NCBI GenBank assembly: GCA_050246995.1
Contig: JBFWVA010000002.1
Coordinates: 433,725-497,724 of the forward strand
Origin: SHVO01 sp050246995
Lineage (GTDB): Bacteria; Pseudomonadota; Alphaproteobacteria; Rhodospirillales; Rhodospirillaceae
Direction of reading: 5' to 3'
Length of the DNA: 64,000 nucleotides
Each line of letters opens with the position of its first letter. Positions within the stretch are counted from its first letter, which is position 1. The notes beneath the pieces were generated by a model. The model made no database searches and was not told the origin of the DNA. It saw only the letters and a list, made by a program, of their open reading frames with translations. Below, piece after piece: positions 24,851 to 33,964 of this stretch. The translations under genes and the position numbers were made by a program.

Positions 24851-25828
24851 TCAGCGCGGAAGGGACAACTGCCACGCCCACGCGTCTTCGATCTGCGTCG
24901 TAAGATCCGAGCGACGCGGCGCCCATCCCAGCACAGACTGAGCGCGGGACGGGTCGGCGACTAACGCCGGTGGGTCACCTTCGCGACGATTGCCGACAAC
25001 CACAGAAATATTGCGGCCCGTGACCTTGCGCGCCGTCGTCACTACTTCCTGAACCGAAGAGCCGCGCCCCGTACCAAGATTGAACGCCGCGCCGCCACCA
25101 TTTCCTATCGCATAACGCCACGCAAGCAAGTGTGCATCGGCCAGATCCATAACGTGAATATAGTCGCGCACACAGGTGCCGTCGCGCGTCGGATAGTCCA
25201 CGCCGTTGACGGTTATGGCTTCGCCTTTGCCGCGCGCGACATCGAGCACGAGGGGTATCAGATGATTCTCCGGCTCGTGCCACTCGCCCGTCTCCCCATC
25301 GGGGTCGGCGCCAGCGGCATTGAAGTAACGCAACGCCACCCAGGATAGACCCTGCTCCGTCTGCGCGCGTGCCAGCAATTGTTCCATCCTAAGCTTGGCC
25401 GCCCCGTACGGATTTACCGGCCGGCAGGAAGCGTCCTCCGCGATTGGAACATGGGTCGGTGTGCCATAGACAGCCGCAGAACTCGACACGACGAGCGTAT
25501 GCAAGTCCGCATCCGCCATTGCGTCTACGAGCGTTTGCGTACCACCGACGATGTTGTGATCATAGAGGTCCGGTTGCGCGACAGACTCATTTACGAAGAT
25601 GAACGACGCGAAGTGCAGGACCGCGACCGGGCGATAGCTGTTCATCACTTGAGCCAGCCGCGCCTTGTCGTGAATATCGCCGACTTCCAGTGGCCCCCAC
25701 TTTACGAGTTCGCGGTGACCACGGATTAGGCTGTCATAAACAATAGGCGTATGCCCAGCCCGGGCGAGAGCCTTACAGGCGTGACTCCCGACATATCCGG
25801 CGCCGCCGGTGACCAAAATTGTCGCCAT
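24851..25828 (-). CDS. galE: UDP-glucose 4-epimerase
   Basis: This 325-residue short-chain dehydrogenase-type epimerase has NAD-binding TGGAGYVGSHACKAL at the start, FASFIFVNESV, the catalytic SSSAAVYG serine region, the YxxxK pair in NPYGAAKLRMEQLL and ALRYFNAAGADPDG, GalE-specific. It interconverts UDP-glucose and UDP-galactose, supplying sugar for the neighbouring glycosyltransferases. It lies 11 bp after the sulfotransferase gene on the same strand. Confidence 0.94.
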   Translation of the reverse strand: MATILVTGGAGYVGSHACKALARAGHTPIVYDSLIRGHRELVKWGPLEVGDIHDKARLAQVMNSYRPVAVLHFASFIFVNESVAQPDLYDHNIVGGTQTLVDAMADADLHTLVVSSSAAVYGTPTHVPIAEDASCRPVNPYGAAKLRMEQLLARAQTEQGLSWVALRYFNAAGADPDGETGEWHEPENHLIPLVLDVARGKGEAITVNGVDYPTRDGTCVRDYIHVMDLADAHLLAWRYAIGNGGGAAFNLGTGRGSSVQEVVTTARKVTGRNISVVVGNRREGDPPALVADPSRAQSVLGWAPRRSDLTTQIEDAWAWQLSLPR

Positions 25829-25839
25829 CGTTCCAAAAC

Positions 25840-26499
25840 TTAGTGGATTGCGTATGCTGTGGGATCGTCGGGATAGCCGAACGCTTCGATGTCGGCCTTC
25901 GCATGCCGGCGAACTTTATCGAACATCTCGCGCGTGTAATATGTAGACCAGTGCGCATGCTCGGTAGCATTGCGATGCTCAAGCGTGACATCGTCCATTC
26001 CGATTTCGCTGCATACGGTACGAAAGTCTTGTTCGAGATTTTCGTAACGGCCGATGAAGTCGACAAGCTGATTGTCTTCGTCGTCGAAGAGAAAACGTTT
26101 CTGTTGACCCATGGGAAACTCATCATCCGGCGCGCTCATGACAAAGCTCTCGAATGAACTGAAATCTTGCTTCGCCACCTGAAGTTCGGGAAATTTCAAA
26201 TTATATTTGTAGAGCGAGAGTTGGAGATCCCACGGATTCCTGACAAATCCCACCTTGTAAAGGGAATCGAATGTCTGGCGGCGCATCATTGGGCGCACGT
26301 TCTTGGCCAAGGCGTGATCGTGCATCCACACCAGACGCGGATTGACGCCCGAGCACCGCAGATACAACGACATCGTGCGGGGATGCTCCTTCCCGAGCGA
26401 CTTGCGGATGTCTGTCTTACCAAGGGCGTGGACGATGGATGTGCCCGCGACCTTATAGACGTGAATAAATAGGAAGTTGTGGGCCAGCGAGAGAATCAT
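25840..26499 (-). CDS. Sulfotransferase family 2-like protein
   Basis: This 219-residue protein has the PAPS 5'-phosphosulfate loop as FIHVYKVAGTSIVHAL (residues 11-26) and the 3'-phosphate motif as VGFVRNPWDLQLSLYKY (about 83-99). This is the pattern of sulfotransferase family 2 enzymes that sulfate carbohydrates. It is predicted cytoplasmic. It is transcribed into galE, 11 bp away. The acceptor is probably a sugar of the exported glycan. This is inferred from neighbours and not seen directly. Confidence 0.85.
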   Translation of the reverse strand: MILSLAHNFLFIHVYKVAGTSIVHALGKTDIRKSLGKEHPRTMSLYLRCSGVNPRLVWMHDHALAKNVRPMMRRQTFDSLYKVGFVRNPWDLQLSLYKYNLKFPELQVAKQDFSSFESFVMSAPDDEFPMGQQKRFLFDDEDNQLVDFIGRYENLEQDFRTVCSEIGMDDVTLEHRNATEHAHWSTYYTREMFDKVRRHAKADIEAFGYPDDPTAYAIH

Positions 26500-26633
26500 G
26501 GGCGGACTCGGATGGATTGCACCATGGGTCTGGCTACCAGCAAAAAGTTAACAAAAAAGACGCGTTAACAGAAAAAACACCGGGACAGGTCAATCTGACA
26601 TGCTGTGGGACAGCCGCCTTCAAGGGACTTGCC

Positions 26634-27434
26634 GTGAGTCACCCGACAACCGAGATCATCCTTAAGAGCGCCGTCTCGGCGGACTATGACGAGTTCTATG
26701 ACGGCGCGAATGAATGGCGTGATCTGGGCGCCAAATTTAAAGCCAAGAATCTTACCGAAGTGTGCAACCGTGCCGGCTTCACGCCGAAGCGCGTGCTGGA
26801 GGTCGGCGCCGGTGAAGGCAGCGTGCTCAAGCATTTGCAGTCCATGGCTTTCGGCACGGAGTACCATGCGCTCGAAATCTCGCACTCCGGGATCGCGGCC
26901 ATCGAAGGGCGTCAAATCCCCGGTCTCGCCAAGGCGTCGTGGTTCAATGGCTATGAAATCCCCTACGAAGACGATGCGTTTGACGTCGTGATCCTGTGCC
27001 ATGTGCTGGAGCACGTGGAGTATGAGCGTGTGCTGCTGCGCGAGCTGCGCCGCGTGGCGCCGCGGCACCTGATCGAGGTCCCGCTCGATTACCGCCAGGG
27101 CGTAGATAAAAATTACGAGCACTGCCTGAGTTACGGCCACATTAACGTTTATTCGCCGACGCTCATCCGCTTTCTGCTCCGCTCGGAAGGCTTCGCGATC
27201 GATCAGGAATTACTGACGATCGTGCACGAAGAGGTGATGGCCTACATCGAATTCGTGACGAATAAACGCGAGCGCACCGCGGCGGCCGAAGCCGACTTCC
27301 ACAAGCGCATGTCTGACCGGGCGATGAAATTCTTCACCGCACCGTCCAAGGATCACGCGGAGATGATGGCCAACGCGATCACGATGCTGACACACAGGGA
27401 CGCGAAGGGCCTGACGGTTTTCGGCAAGCGCTAG
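26634..27434 (+). CDS. Class I SAM-dependent methyltransferase
   Basis: The protein has 266 residues from a GTG at 26634 with AAGGGA six bases upstream; an open frame back to 26517 is not needed. Motif I is VLEVGAGEGSVLKHLQ, motif II region YHALEIS, and a Methyltransf_11 core DAFDVVILCHVLEHVEYERVLLRE follows, with RRVAPRHLIEVPLDYR. The C-terminal third (VYSPTLIRFLLRSEGF) is typical of sugar or lipid methyltransferases in glycan loci. The start TTEIILKSAVSADYDEFYDG suggests a family-specific lid. It converges on the glycosyltransferase gene with a four-base overlap. Confidence 0.88.
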   Translation: MSHPTTEIILKSAVSADYDEFYDGANEWRDLGAKFKAKNLTEVCNRAGFTPKRVLEVGAGEGSVLKHLQSMAFGTEYHALEISHSGIAAIEGRQIPGLAKASWFNGYEIPYEDDAFDVVILCHVLEHVEYERVLLRELRRVAPRHLIEVPLDYRQGVDKNYEHCLSYGHINVYSPTLIRFLLRSEGFAIDQELLTIVHEEVMAYIEFVTNKRERTAAAEADFHKRMSDRAMKFFTAPSKDHAEMMANAITMLTHRDAKGLTVFGKR

Positions 27435-28702
27435 CCGCGGCCCGCCGTCAGGTTTTCATAGAGCGCGAGATAAGCTTTTGCCTGCACTTGCGGCGAATGG
27501 ATTTCCTCAACCCGTGCGCGGGCGCGGACGCCGCAGTCGCGCAAGCGGTCCTTGTCGGCAAAGGCGGCCATGAAGGCGCCCGCGAGGCCAGGGATATTGC
27601 CGGCCGGGGCAAGGAAGCCCGTTTCGCCTTCCTTGACCATGTCCGGGATGCCGCCGACATCGAAACCCACCACGGGGGTGCCGCAACTCATGGATTCCAG
27701 CATGGTGTTGGGAAGGTTGTCCTGCTGCGATGGCACCGCGGTCACGTCCGCAGCGCTGTAAAGCGCCGCGACCGTTGTGTCGTCGCCGATGTAGTTCACC
27801 ATGGCGACCTTGATCGGCGCATCGATGGCGACGTTTGTTTTGTCGCCCACGCCGATCAAAATTATATCCTGATTGCCGGGCACCATGGCGAGCGCTTGGA
27901 CAAGTTCGCGGAATCCTTTGCGCGCCAAGCTCACTTGATGGGACATGAACAGCACGATGCGCGCCTGCTGCGGCAAACCGAGCGCGGCGCGGGCCGCCAT
28001 CTTGTCCATGGGTTTGAAAAGGTCGGTCTCTATGCTGTTCGGGATACAGGTACCATCATACTTGCCGAATAGTGCGCTCGACTTGGCGACGCCGACAAGC
28101 CAATTGCTGGGCGCGACGATGTGCAATTTTTCCGCGGGCCATTGAGCGAATATGCCCTTCTTTGCGTCAAAGATACGCGCGGTCAGGTCTTCCTCTTCGC
28201 GCGAGCCCAGCAGCGGGCACGCGCCGCAGCGCGTGCGGAAGCGTCCACATCCCTGATCGAAATGGCACCCTCCGGTGAAGGGGTTCATGTCGTGCAGGGT
28301 CCAGACGACGGGCACGTCTATACGCTCCGGCGTGAAAAACAGGGGATAATCGACGAAGCCCGCAACCCAGTGGAGATTGATGATGTCCGCCCGCGGACGC
28401 TGAACGAAGAAGTTTTCGTCGCCGTCCACGCGTTCCTGGCTGAACTGTTCGATATCCGGACTGCGTGTAGCCTTGTAGACGCCGTAGTCGGCGTCGCGTT
28501 CGGCTTTGGCTTGCGCGCGATGAGCGACGGCGGCCGCCGACGGATCGGGAATGAATTTGCGCACGGTGTCGTCGCGCGTACGCTTCTCACGCACGAAGTA
28601 GGTACTATTTGCCCCAACGGACAGAAGTCCGCGGTGCAGGCGATAGGCGGCGCGCGCCGCGCCGCCTTGCACATCGAGGGTATTGACCTGAAGGATACGC
28701 AA
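27431..28702 (-). CDS. Glycosyltransferase family 4 (GT-B)
   Basis: This 423-residue protein begins MRILQVNTLDVQGGAARAAY. The start is a TTG at 28700-28702, which aligns with the family. The acceptor-side histidine segment VVWTLHDMNPFTGGCHFDQG contains a cysteine cluster (CGRFRTRCGACPLLG) common to WcaI-like enzymes. The donor-binding domain carries QQDNLPNTMLESMSCGTPVV and FDVGGIPDMV, the E-x7-E region of GT4. It transfers an activated sugar in the cytoplasm to a glycan under assembly. It is the last gene of the operon 31451 to 27431, 9 bp after the FkbM gene. Confidence 0.9.
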   Translation of the reverse strand: MRILQVNTLDVQGGAARAAYRLHRGLLSVGANSTYFVREKRTRDDTVRKFIPDPSAAAVAHRAQAKAERDADYGVYKATRSPDIEQFSQERVDGDENFFVQRPRADIINLHWVAGFVDYPLFFTPERIDVPVVWTLHDMNPFTGGCHFDQGCGRFRTRCGACPLLGSREEEDLTARIFDAKKGIFAQWPAEKLHIVAPSNWLVGVAKSSALFGKYDGTCIPNSIETDLFKPMDKMAARAALGLPQQARIVLFMSHQVSLARKGFRELVQALAMVPGNQDIILIGVGDKTNVAIDAPIKVAMVNYIGDDTTVAALYSAADVTAVPSQQDNLPNTMLESMSCGTPVVGFDVGGIPDMVKEGETGFLAPAGNIPGLAGAFMAAFADKDRLRDCGVRARARVEEIHSPQVQAKAYLALYENLTAGRG

Positions 28703-28711
28703 AGGTGGCCG

Positions 28712-29452
28712 TTACTTGAAAGAGCCGTACTGGAACTCTGGACGGTCCACCGGCACTAGGAAGAAGTCCATTTGCCAGAAGCTGCGATCGTGATCGCGGA
28801 ACAACGGTTCGCCGATATCGATGCAGCGGAAACCCATGTCCTCGAGAAGCTCCAGCATCGCCGGAAACCGCTTTTCGCGCGGACCGAAATTATAGGCCTC
28901 GATGACGATGAGGCTGGTGGACTTCAGCGTTTCCGTGCAGCCCTTCAGGATCTCGCGCTCAAAGCCATGTGTGTCGAACTTGAGGAGGAACGGCCCCTGC
29001 AGCCCCTTATCCGCGCATTCGCCGTCGACGCTGATTTGCGGCACTCGCACGCCTTTGGGGTCGTCGGCCGAAGTGCCGGCGCCGCCGAAGGGGTCGGGCG
29101 AAAACTGGAAATGGCCCACACCTTTCGAGGGACCGGCCGCGGCGATGACATAGCTATAAGCCGGGTCAGCGGAAAGCTGATGCAGCTCGCGTTCCCAATG
29201 ATGGTTTGCCTCAATCAAATGCGCCTTGGCGTCGGCAAAAACCGTACGCGCCATCTTCGACCATTCGCCCCGCGCGGCGCCAAGATCGATGATGGTCGCA
29301 GCCGCCACACCGCGCTTCTTGATGCGCAAAAGCGCATTGCGGTGAGATAGCGTTACTTTCGAAAAACGCTCAGGGTTGGCCTCGGCGAAATCCTTGGCGG
29401 ATTCCATCAGAGCCCACATCATGCGTTCGGCGGCCGGTTTCGGAATTTCCAC
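28712..29452 (-). CDS. FkbM-family methyltransferase
   Basis: This 246-residue protein starts at GTG (29450-29452) behind GGGGGA. Motif I is IIDLGAARGEWSKMARTVF, the strand-2 acid is in AHLIEANHHWE, and the FkbM hallmark LLKFDTHGFEREILKGCTETL is present with IVIEAYNF after it. FkbM enzymes O-methylate sugars or polyketides. Its place between two glycosyltransferase genes points to a sugar hydroxyl. The operon spacing is 11 bp upstream and 9 bp downstream. Confidence 0.9.
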   Translation of the reverse strand: MEIPKPAAERMMWALMESAKDFAEANPERFSKVTLSHRNALLRIKKRGVAAATIIDLGAARGEWSKMARTVFADAKAHLIEANHHWERELHQLSADPAYSYVIAAAGPSKGVGHFQFSPDPFGGAGTSADDPKGVRVPQISVDGECADKGLQGPFLLKFDTHGFEREILKGCTETLKSTSLIVIEAYNFGPREKRFPAMLELLEDMGFRCIDIGEPLFRDHDRSFWQMDFFLVPVDRPEFQYGSFK

Positions 29453-29463
29453 GAGCTATCCCC

Positions 29464-30366
29464 CTAGAACACGAGCCGTTGATTGAGCGCCGTCTTGAGA
29501 TCGCCGCGCGGCAGAACGTGGAATTGCCGCTCGACCACATGCCAGGAGCTTTGCTCCTGCTCGGGCGCGCGCTTCTCGGCATAAATCCCTGTATAGGTCG
29601 CCGCACCTTCGATGGCGCGCGGCGTGTAGTTCAACTTCATGCGCGCCGCGCCGAGCGCGTCCTTGCATTGGTCCACATACTTTTCGCGCTGTCCACGGCT
29701 GAGTTGTCCGGCGCTGTGGATACGGAAAGCGCCGAGCGGCGCATCGACGCCGACCAGGGGGGCTTCCGCCATGAAGGCCGTCCAGAGCGCGAAATCGCCC
29801 GCGAGCGACTGGCTGCGCAGGGCGGGCTCGCCCACACGTTCCCACAACCCCCGACGGAAGAAGGTGGACTCCTGCTGGATAAAATCGGTGGCGTGCCGGT
29901 CACCGGCGCCGCCGAAACCAAAATAGACCCCGTCAAAGAAGGCTTGCTGGGCGTAACCCGGGACCTTGCGCAAGTAACGGATATCGCCGTCGGCATCGAT
30001 GGCGGCTTGTGTGAGCGTACTGATCCACTGGATCTGAGGCACATCGTTGAAAAGGCGCGTAATTAGATCGAAGGCCCACGGAAACAGGGTATCGTCACTG
30101 TTGAGCCACCCCAGAATATCGCCGTCGGTGCGGGCAAACCCCTTGGCGATGGCATCGTACATGCCGCCGTCGGGTTCGGAGACCCAATCGCTGATCAGGC
30201 GCTTCTTGGCGTTCAGAAGATCAAGCGTGCCGTCGGTGGAACCGCCATCGACCACGACATACTGGAGATCGAAACGGCCGCGCTGCGCCTCAAGGGAGGC
30301 CAGCGTCGCGGCCAGCGTCGCGGCGCGGTTGAAGGTCGGCGTGACAAGAGAGATTTTTGCCGCCAT
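29464..30366 (-). CDS. Glycosyltransferase family 2
   Basis: This 300-residue GT-A protein starts at the ATG 30364-30366 that overlaps the upstream stop (TGATG). It shows KISLVTPTFNRAATLAATLAS, VVVDGGSTDGTLDLL (nucleotide-binding acid), WVSEPDGGMYDAIAKG and the DxD-equivalent LGWLNSDDTLFPWAF. This subgroup, with EPDGGMYDA, is common in exopolysaccharide loci. It adds a sugar from a nucleotide donor. No membrane span is present. Confidence 0.92.
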   Translation of the reverse strand: MAAKISLVTPTFNRAATLAATLASLEAQRGRFDLQYVVVDGGSTDGTLDLLNAKKRLISDWVSEPDGGMYDAIAKGFARTDGDILGWLNSDDTLFPWAFDLITRLFNDVPQIQWISTLTQAAIDADGDIRYLRKVPGYAQQAFFDGVYFGFGGAGDRHATDFIQQESTFFRRGLWERVGEPALRSQSLAGDFALWTAFMAEAPLVGVDAPLGAFRIHSAGQLSRGQREKYVDQCKDALGAARMKLNYTPRAIEGAATYTGIYAEKRAPEQEQSSWHVVERQFHVLPRGDLKTALNQRLVF

Positions 30367-31451
30367 CACGCGCGCTCCAGCGCCTTGCGCATGATATCGG
30401 CGAACCAGACAGCTCGCGCCGAACGGGAGTGCTCGCGCATACAGCGTTCCTGGCCCCGGCGCGCGATCTCGTCGGCGCGCTCGGGCATCGCGAGATAATA
30501 ATTGATCTTGGAGAACAGTTCCTGCGGCGTGCGGAAAGTCTCGATCTCCTCGCCCGGCTCGAAGAAATTCACGAGTTCCGGGTGATGGGTAGTGAGAAGG
30601 AAGGCGCCGGCGCCGGTCGCCTCGATCAGGCGCATGTTGGGAGGCTGGCCGTCGAAGGCGTCGACATCGATGTTCACCAGAACGCGGCCGCTGCGGATCG
30701 TGCGCAGCATTTCGACGCCCCAGCGGGCGCCCTTGTTGATCTGCTGGGCATAGGCGGACAAGGGCTGCGGGCGAGGCGTAAAGAGGCCGACCGAGAAGAC
30801 CGGCGTTTCCTGACTCATCTCCAGGATCATGTTGATGAGCTGAATGCGGCGCAAATGCTGCGTGGTGACCGAGCCGGAAATCACAACGTCGTATTTGATC
30901 TCGCGCGGCTCGCGCAGGACCGGCGAGTCATCCGGAAACCCTGGATGGAAACGCTCGACGTGTTTCGCGCCCTTGGACGCCGCTTCTCCAAACATGCGGT
31001 CGAAGCTGGTAAGGATCAGGTCATAAGCCGACAAGTCCGATCCCTGCGGAAGCGGAAAGCCGCGCCAGCCGGCGACCACCGGCGGACGCTTCTCCACGGA
31101 CTTGAAGAAGCCCGTATGAAACGTGACGACATCGTTGGTGTAAAAAACATCCGGCGCGAAGTCATGGATCTGGCGCAAGGTGGCGAAGGCGGAGTCCACC
31201 TTCTCGCCAACCTGATAGCCGTTCTCGCGCAGCCAGGCGCGCTGGGTGAACGGATTGTTGGCGATAACGTTGAGAGTCTCGAACCCGTGCAGCTTGAGCG
31301 GACGCGTCCAAATGTGGGTGCCGGAGAACTCGTCGTCGAGCAGCGCGTCCATCTGCGCCGCATACGGCGCGTTCTCGAGGTGCGGGCGCGCCGCATAGAA
31401 GTCCATCAGGTAGTCGGGATAGAAGGTGTTGACCTGAAGGAAACGAGTCAC
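30366..31451 (-). CDS. CgeB-like glycosyltransferase
   Basis: This 361-residue GT-B-like protein begins with a GTG at 31449-31451 and reads MTRFLQVNTFYPDYLMDF. The C-terminal half has RVLVNIDVDAFDGQPPNMRL and EATGAGAFLLTTHHPELVNFF, typical of the spore maturation CgeB/Glyco_trans_1 group. The specificity is unknown. It heads the four-gene minus-strand operon (CgeB-GT2-FkbM-GT4) and is divergent from an FkbM gene across 133 bp that contain TATAAT at 31524-31529 on the plus strand, a possible promoter. Confidence 0.85.
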   Translation of the reverse strand: MTRFLQVNTFYPDYLMDFYAARPHLENAPYAAQMDALLDDEFSGTHIWTRPLKLHGFETLNVIANNPFTQRAWLRENGYQVGEKVDSAFATLRQIHDFAPDVFYTNDVVTFHTGFFKSVEKRPPVVAGWRGFPLPQGSDLSAYDLILTSFDRMFGEAASKGAKHVERFHPGFPDDSPVLREPREIKYDVVISGSVTTQHLRRIQLINMILEMSQETPVFSVGLFTPRPQPLSAYAQQINKGARWGVEMLRTIRSGRVLVNIDVDAFDGQPPNMRLIEATGAGAFLLTTHHPELVNFFEPGEEIETFRTPQELFSKINYYLAMPERADEIARRGQERCMREHSRSARAVWFADIMRKALERA

Positions 31452-31584
31452 GGGGACGCCTCAGCTGGGCCGTGGAAATGCGGATGAGCGCCGCCCGGCT
31501 CCCGGGCAACGCCGCGACTCATATATAATTAACTAAAGGTGTCTAAACGATTAATCGCCCTCAACCTGCCCGAAATGCGCGCGG

Positions 31585-32355
31585 ATGCTGACGAAGCACC
31601 TTCTCGATATCACGACCAACCTGACGCAAGCGCTGGCAAGCTGGCCGCGGCGCAAACCCGGCATGTTCATGGTCGGCACGCGTGTCATCCACTATGCCGA
31701 TTTTCACAGTTTCTATCACCAAACGCGCCAGATCTTCGGCCAGCGCCTGTACAATTTCCGCACCGAGAACCCGGCGCCCATGATCCTGGACTGCGGCGCG
31801 CATATCGGACTTGCGTCGCTGTTCTTCAAGGATCGATTTCCCGCCGCGCGCATCACGGCGTTCGAAGCCGACGCGGCGCTGGCGGAAACGTGCCGCGAGA
31901 ACTTCGCCTCCTTTAGCCTGCCTGATATCGAGGTGATCGCCGCCGCGGTATGGACCCATGACAATGGCGTCAGCTTCGCGCAAAGCAGCGACGACGCCGG
32001 TCATGTGACGGAGAATCAGCAGGATGCCGTGAAGGTCCCTTCGGTGCGCTTGCGATCCTATCTGAATACGCCGGTCGATCTTTTGAAGCTGGATGTGGAA
32101 GGCGCGGAGTTCGCGCTGATCGAGGATTGCGGCGAAACCCTGAAAAACGCGCGTAATATCGTGATGGAAGTGCACGCCATGGACGGCGGACCGGTGAAAA
32201 TCGGGCGCATGCTGGCGCAACTCGAAGAACTCGGCTTCCGTTACGTGCTGGGCGACCTGCATCAGGCGACGTGGCTACCCGCGCATACGAACCCGCCGTT
32301 CGAATTCTGCCGTACGGAAAAATTCATCCTGACCGTATTCGCGTGGCAAGAGTGA
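31585..32355 (+). CDS. FkbM-family methyltransferase
   Basis: The protein has 256 residues. Motif I is MILDCGAHIGLASLFFKDRF, the acidic strand-2 end is ITAFEADAALAETC, and the FkbM signature is VDLLKLDVEGAEFALIEDC with IVMEVHAM. It is only distantly similar to the other FkbM protein at 28712, so the two probably act on different positions or sugars. The downstream methyltransferase begins at GTG 32352 inside the stop region (GTGA overlap). Confidence 0.92.
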   Translation: MLTKHLLDITTNLTQALASWPRRKPGMFMVGTRVIHYADFHSFYHQTRQIFGQRLYNFRTENPAPMILDCGAHIGLASLFFKDRFPAARITAFEADAALAETCRENFASFSLPDIEVIAAAVWTHDNGVSFAQSSDDAGHVTENQQDAVKVPSVRLRSYLNTPVDLLKLDVEGAEFALIEDCGETLKNARNIVMEVHAMDGGPVKIGRMLAQLEELGFRYVLGDLHQATWLPAHTNPPFEFCRTEKFILTVFAWQE

Positions 32356-33359
32356 CGGGGCCGGCCCTTACGCTTACCGATCGGACGGGCGGCGCCAGCA
32401 TCCAGCTCGATGCGGCGACCGGCGAGGTTTCACTGAAATATGCTCCGCACGGAGAATCGCTGCGATTTGCCGCGACAATCAACACGCAGCACGCGCGCGA
32501 GGCCGTGAGCCTGCTCTGCGCGGGCGGCGCCATGCCCGACAGCGCCAGACCCGCGGCGATGGCGGCGCGTCTCGCGCGGCTTCCAGCGCGGGCCGAGAGC
32601 GCGGCGCGCGTAGTGGGACGCCGCCTCCAGCAACTCCTGGAGTGGCTTGCCACATCCAAGGAAGATACGAACTACACTTACGACCTTACGCCGCTCAATC
32701 TTGCCCACTTGGCGGCAACGGTGTCTGTCGTAACCGGGCGGCCCGCCGCCGAGATTCAAAACTACTTGGCCGAGCCCGCCGCCGATCCCGGCCTCGCGGC
32801 GCACTATGCGCAAACCCTTGCACGCTTGCCGCCCGAGATGGCGGCCCTCGCCGACCCGACGCCGCGGTGGGCCCGGCGCCTTGGATGGTACGCCGCCGTG
32901 CGCGCGTTGAAGCCGCGGCTCGTGATAGAGACCGGTATCGATAAAGGACACGGCGCGCTGATTTTGTGCGCGGCGCTGAAGCGCAATGCGAGCGAGGGAC
33001 ACGAAGGCCGCTATCTAGGAACCGACATCAATCCCAACGCCGGTTACCTTCTCAACGGGGCCTATGCGATGCACGGCGACATCATGGTCGGCGATTCGAT
33101 CGCCTCCTTGCGCACGCTCAGCCAGCCGATCGACTTGTTCATCAACGACAGCGATCACAGCGCGGACTACGAGTACAACGAGTACAAAGCGATCGCGCCC
33201 CTCCTGCATGAACGCAGCGTCATCCTTGGCGATAATTCGCATGCGACGGACAAATTGACGCGTTTCGCGGACGAGACCGGACGCCGTTTCCTGTTCTTCC
33301 GGGAAGAACCGGATCGTCACTGGTACGCAGGCGCCGGAATCGGCTTCGCCTTCACCTAA
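32352..33359 (+). CDS. Class I methyltransferase (Methyltransf_24-like) with unknown N-terminal half
   Basis: The protein has 335 residues from GTG 32352, which overlaps the upstream TGA by three bases. The frame is open back to 32271, but that part only shadows the FkbM gene. The C-terminal half has LVIETGIDKGHGALILCAAL (motif I), YLGTDINPNAGYLL and the Methyltransf_24 segment DLFINDSDHSADYEYNEY with VILGDNSHAT. The first 150 residues are alanine-rich and unassigned. The active-site form resembles cephalosporin-hydroxylase/rhamnosyl O-methyltransferase types. It shares CTAA with the convergent maf gene as overlapping stops. Confidence 0.82.
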   Translation: MTGPALTLTDRTGGASIQLDAATGEVSLKYAPHGESLRFAATINTQHAREAVSLLCAGGAMPDSARPAAMAARLARLPARAESAARVVGRRLQQLLEWLATSKEDTNYTYDLTPLNLAHLAATVSVVTGRPAAEIQNYLAEPAADPGLAAHYAQTLARLPPEMAALADPTPRWARRLGWYAAVRALKPRLVIETGIDKGHGALILCAALKRNASEGHEGRYLGTDINPNAGYLLNGAYAMHGDIMVGDSIASLRTLSQPIDLFINDSDHSADYEYNEYKAIAPLLHERSVILGDNSHATDKLTRFADETGRRFLFFREEPDRHWYAGAGIGFAFT

Positions 33360-33925
33360 GTCGGCGCGGCCGCGAGCAACTTGTCGGCCGTATGAACGCA
33401 AAGACCCACGATATTGGTGTAGGAGCCGTTGATCCACGGCACGAACGAACCCGCGTGTCCCTGGATGCCGTAGGCGCCGGCTTTGCCGCGCCATTCATCT
33501 GTCTTGATATAGGCATCAACCTCGGCGTCACTGAGGCGCTTAAACATGACTTGTGTCATCACGATGCGCGACGTGAGTTTTCCGTTAGGGGCCACGACGG
33601 CAATACCGCCATAGACGCGGTGGCGGCGACCCGAGAGCAGCGCGAGAATTTGGCGCGCGCGCTTTTCGTCTTCGGTCTTATCGAGGATACGGCGGCCGCA
33701 GCCGACAACGGTGTCGGCTGCAAGAATAAGCGCGCCCGGGTGGACCGCAGCGGCGGCTTTTGCCTTCGCGACACATAGACGCCCGGCGAGTTCGCGCGGC
33801 GTTTCGTCCTTAAGCGGCGTTTCATCGACGTCGCACGGTGAAACGAGATCCGGCTCACGGCCGATCGTGGCGAGAAGCTGAAGCCGGCGTGGGCTTGCCG
33901 AAGCGAGAATGAAGCGTGAGGTCAT
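33356..33925 (-). CDS. Maf-like nucleotide pyrophosphatase
   Basis: This 189-residue Maf/Ham1-type fold protein begins ILASASPRRLQLLATIG, with the phosphate-contacting S-x-S-P-R-R. It then has DVDETPLKDETPRELAGRL, ILAADTVVGCGRRILDK with the catalytic Asp, and GKAGAYGIQGHAGSFV. It hydrolyses non-canonical or methylated nucleoside triphosphates. It is the last gene of a conserved core block (dcd, murA, UPF0262, PTP, maf). In many alphaproteobacteria infA stands just before it, but only 39 bp separate it from the PTP gene here. Confidence 0.94.
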   Translation of the reverse strand: MTSRFILASASPRRLQLLATIGREPDLVSPCDVDETPLKDETPRELAGRLCVAKAKAAAAVHPGALILAADTVVGCGRRILDKTEDEKRARQILALLSGRRHRVYGGIAVVAPNGKLTSRIVMTQVMFKRLSDAEVDAYIKTDEWRGKAGAYGIQGHAGSFVPWINGSYTNIVGLCVHTADKLLAAAPT

Positions 33926-33964
33926 GCGCCCGCAATGTGCGAACGGGCCTCTGTTTGGTCAAGA

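Noticed and set aside
26548..26568. Two TTAAC words before the 26634 methyltransferase as a CtrA site
   Set aside because: The spacing (13 bases between TTAA words) does not fit CtrA and the gene is not in a cell-cycle context.
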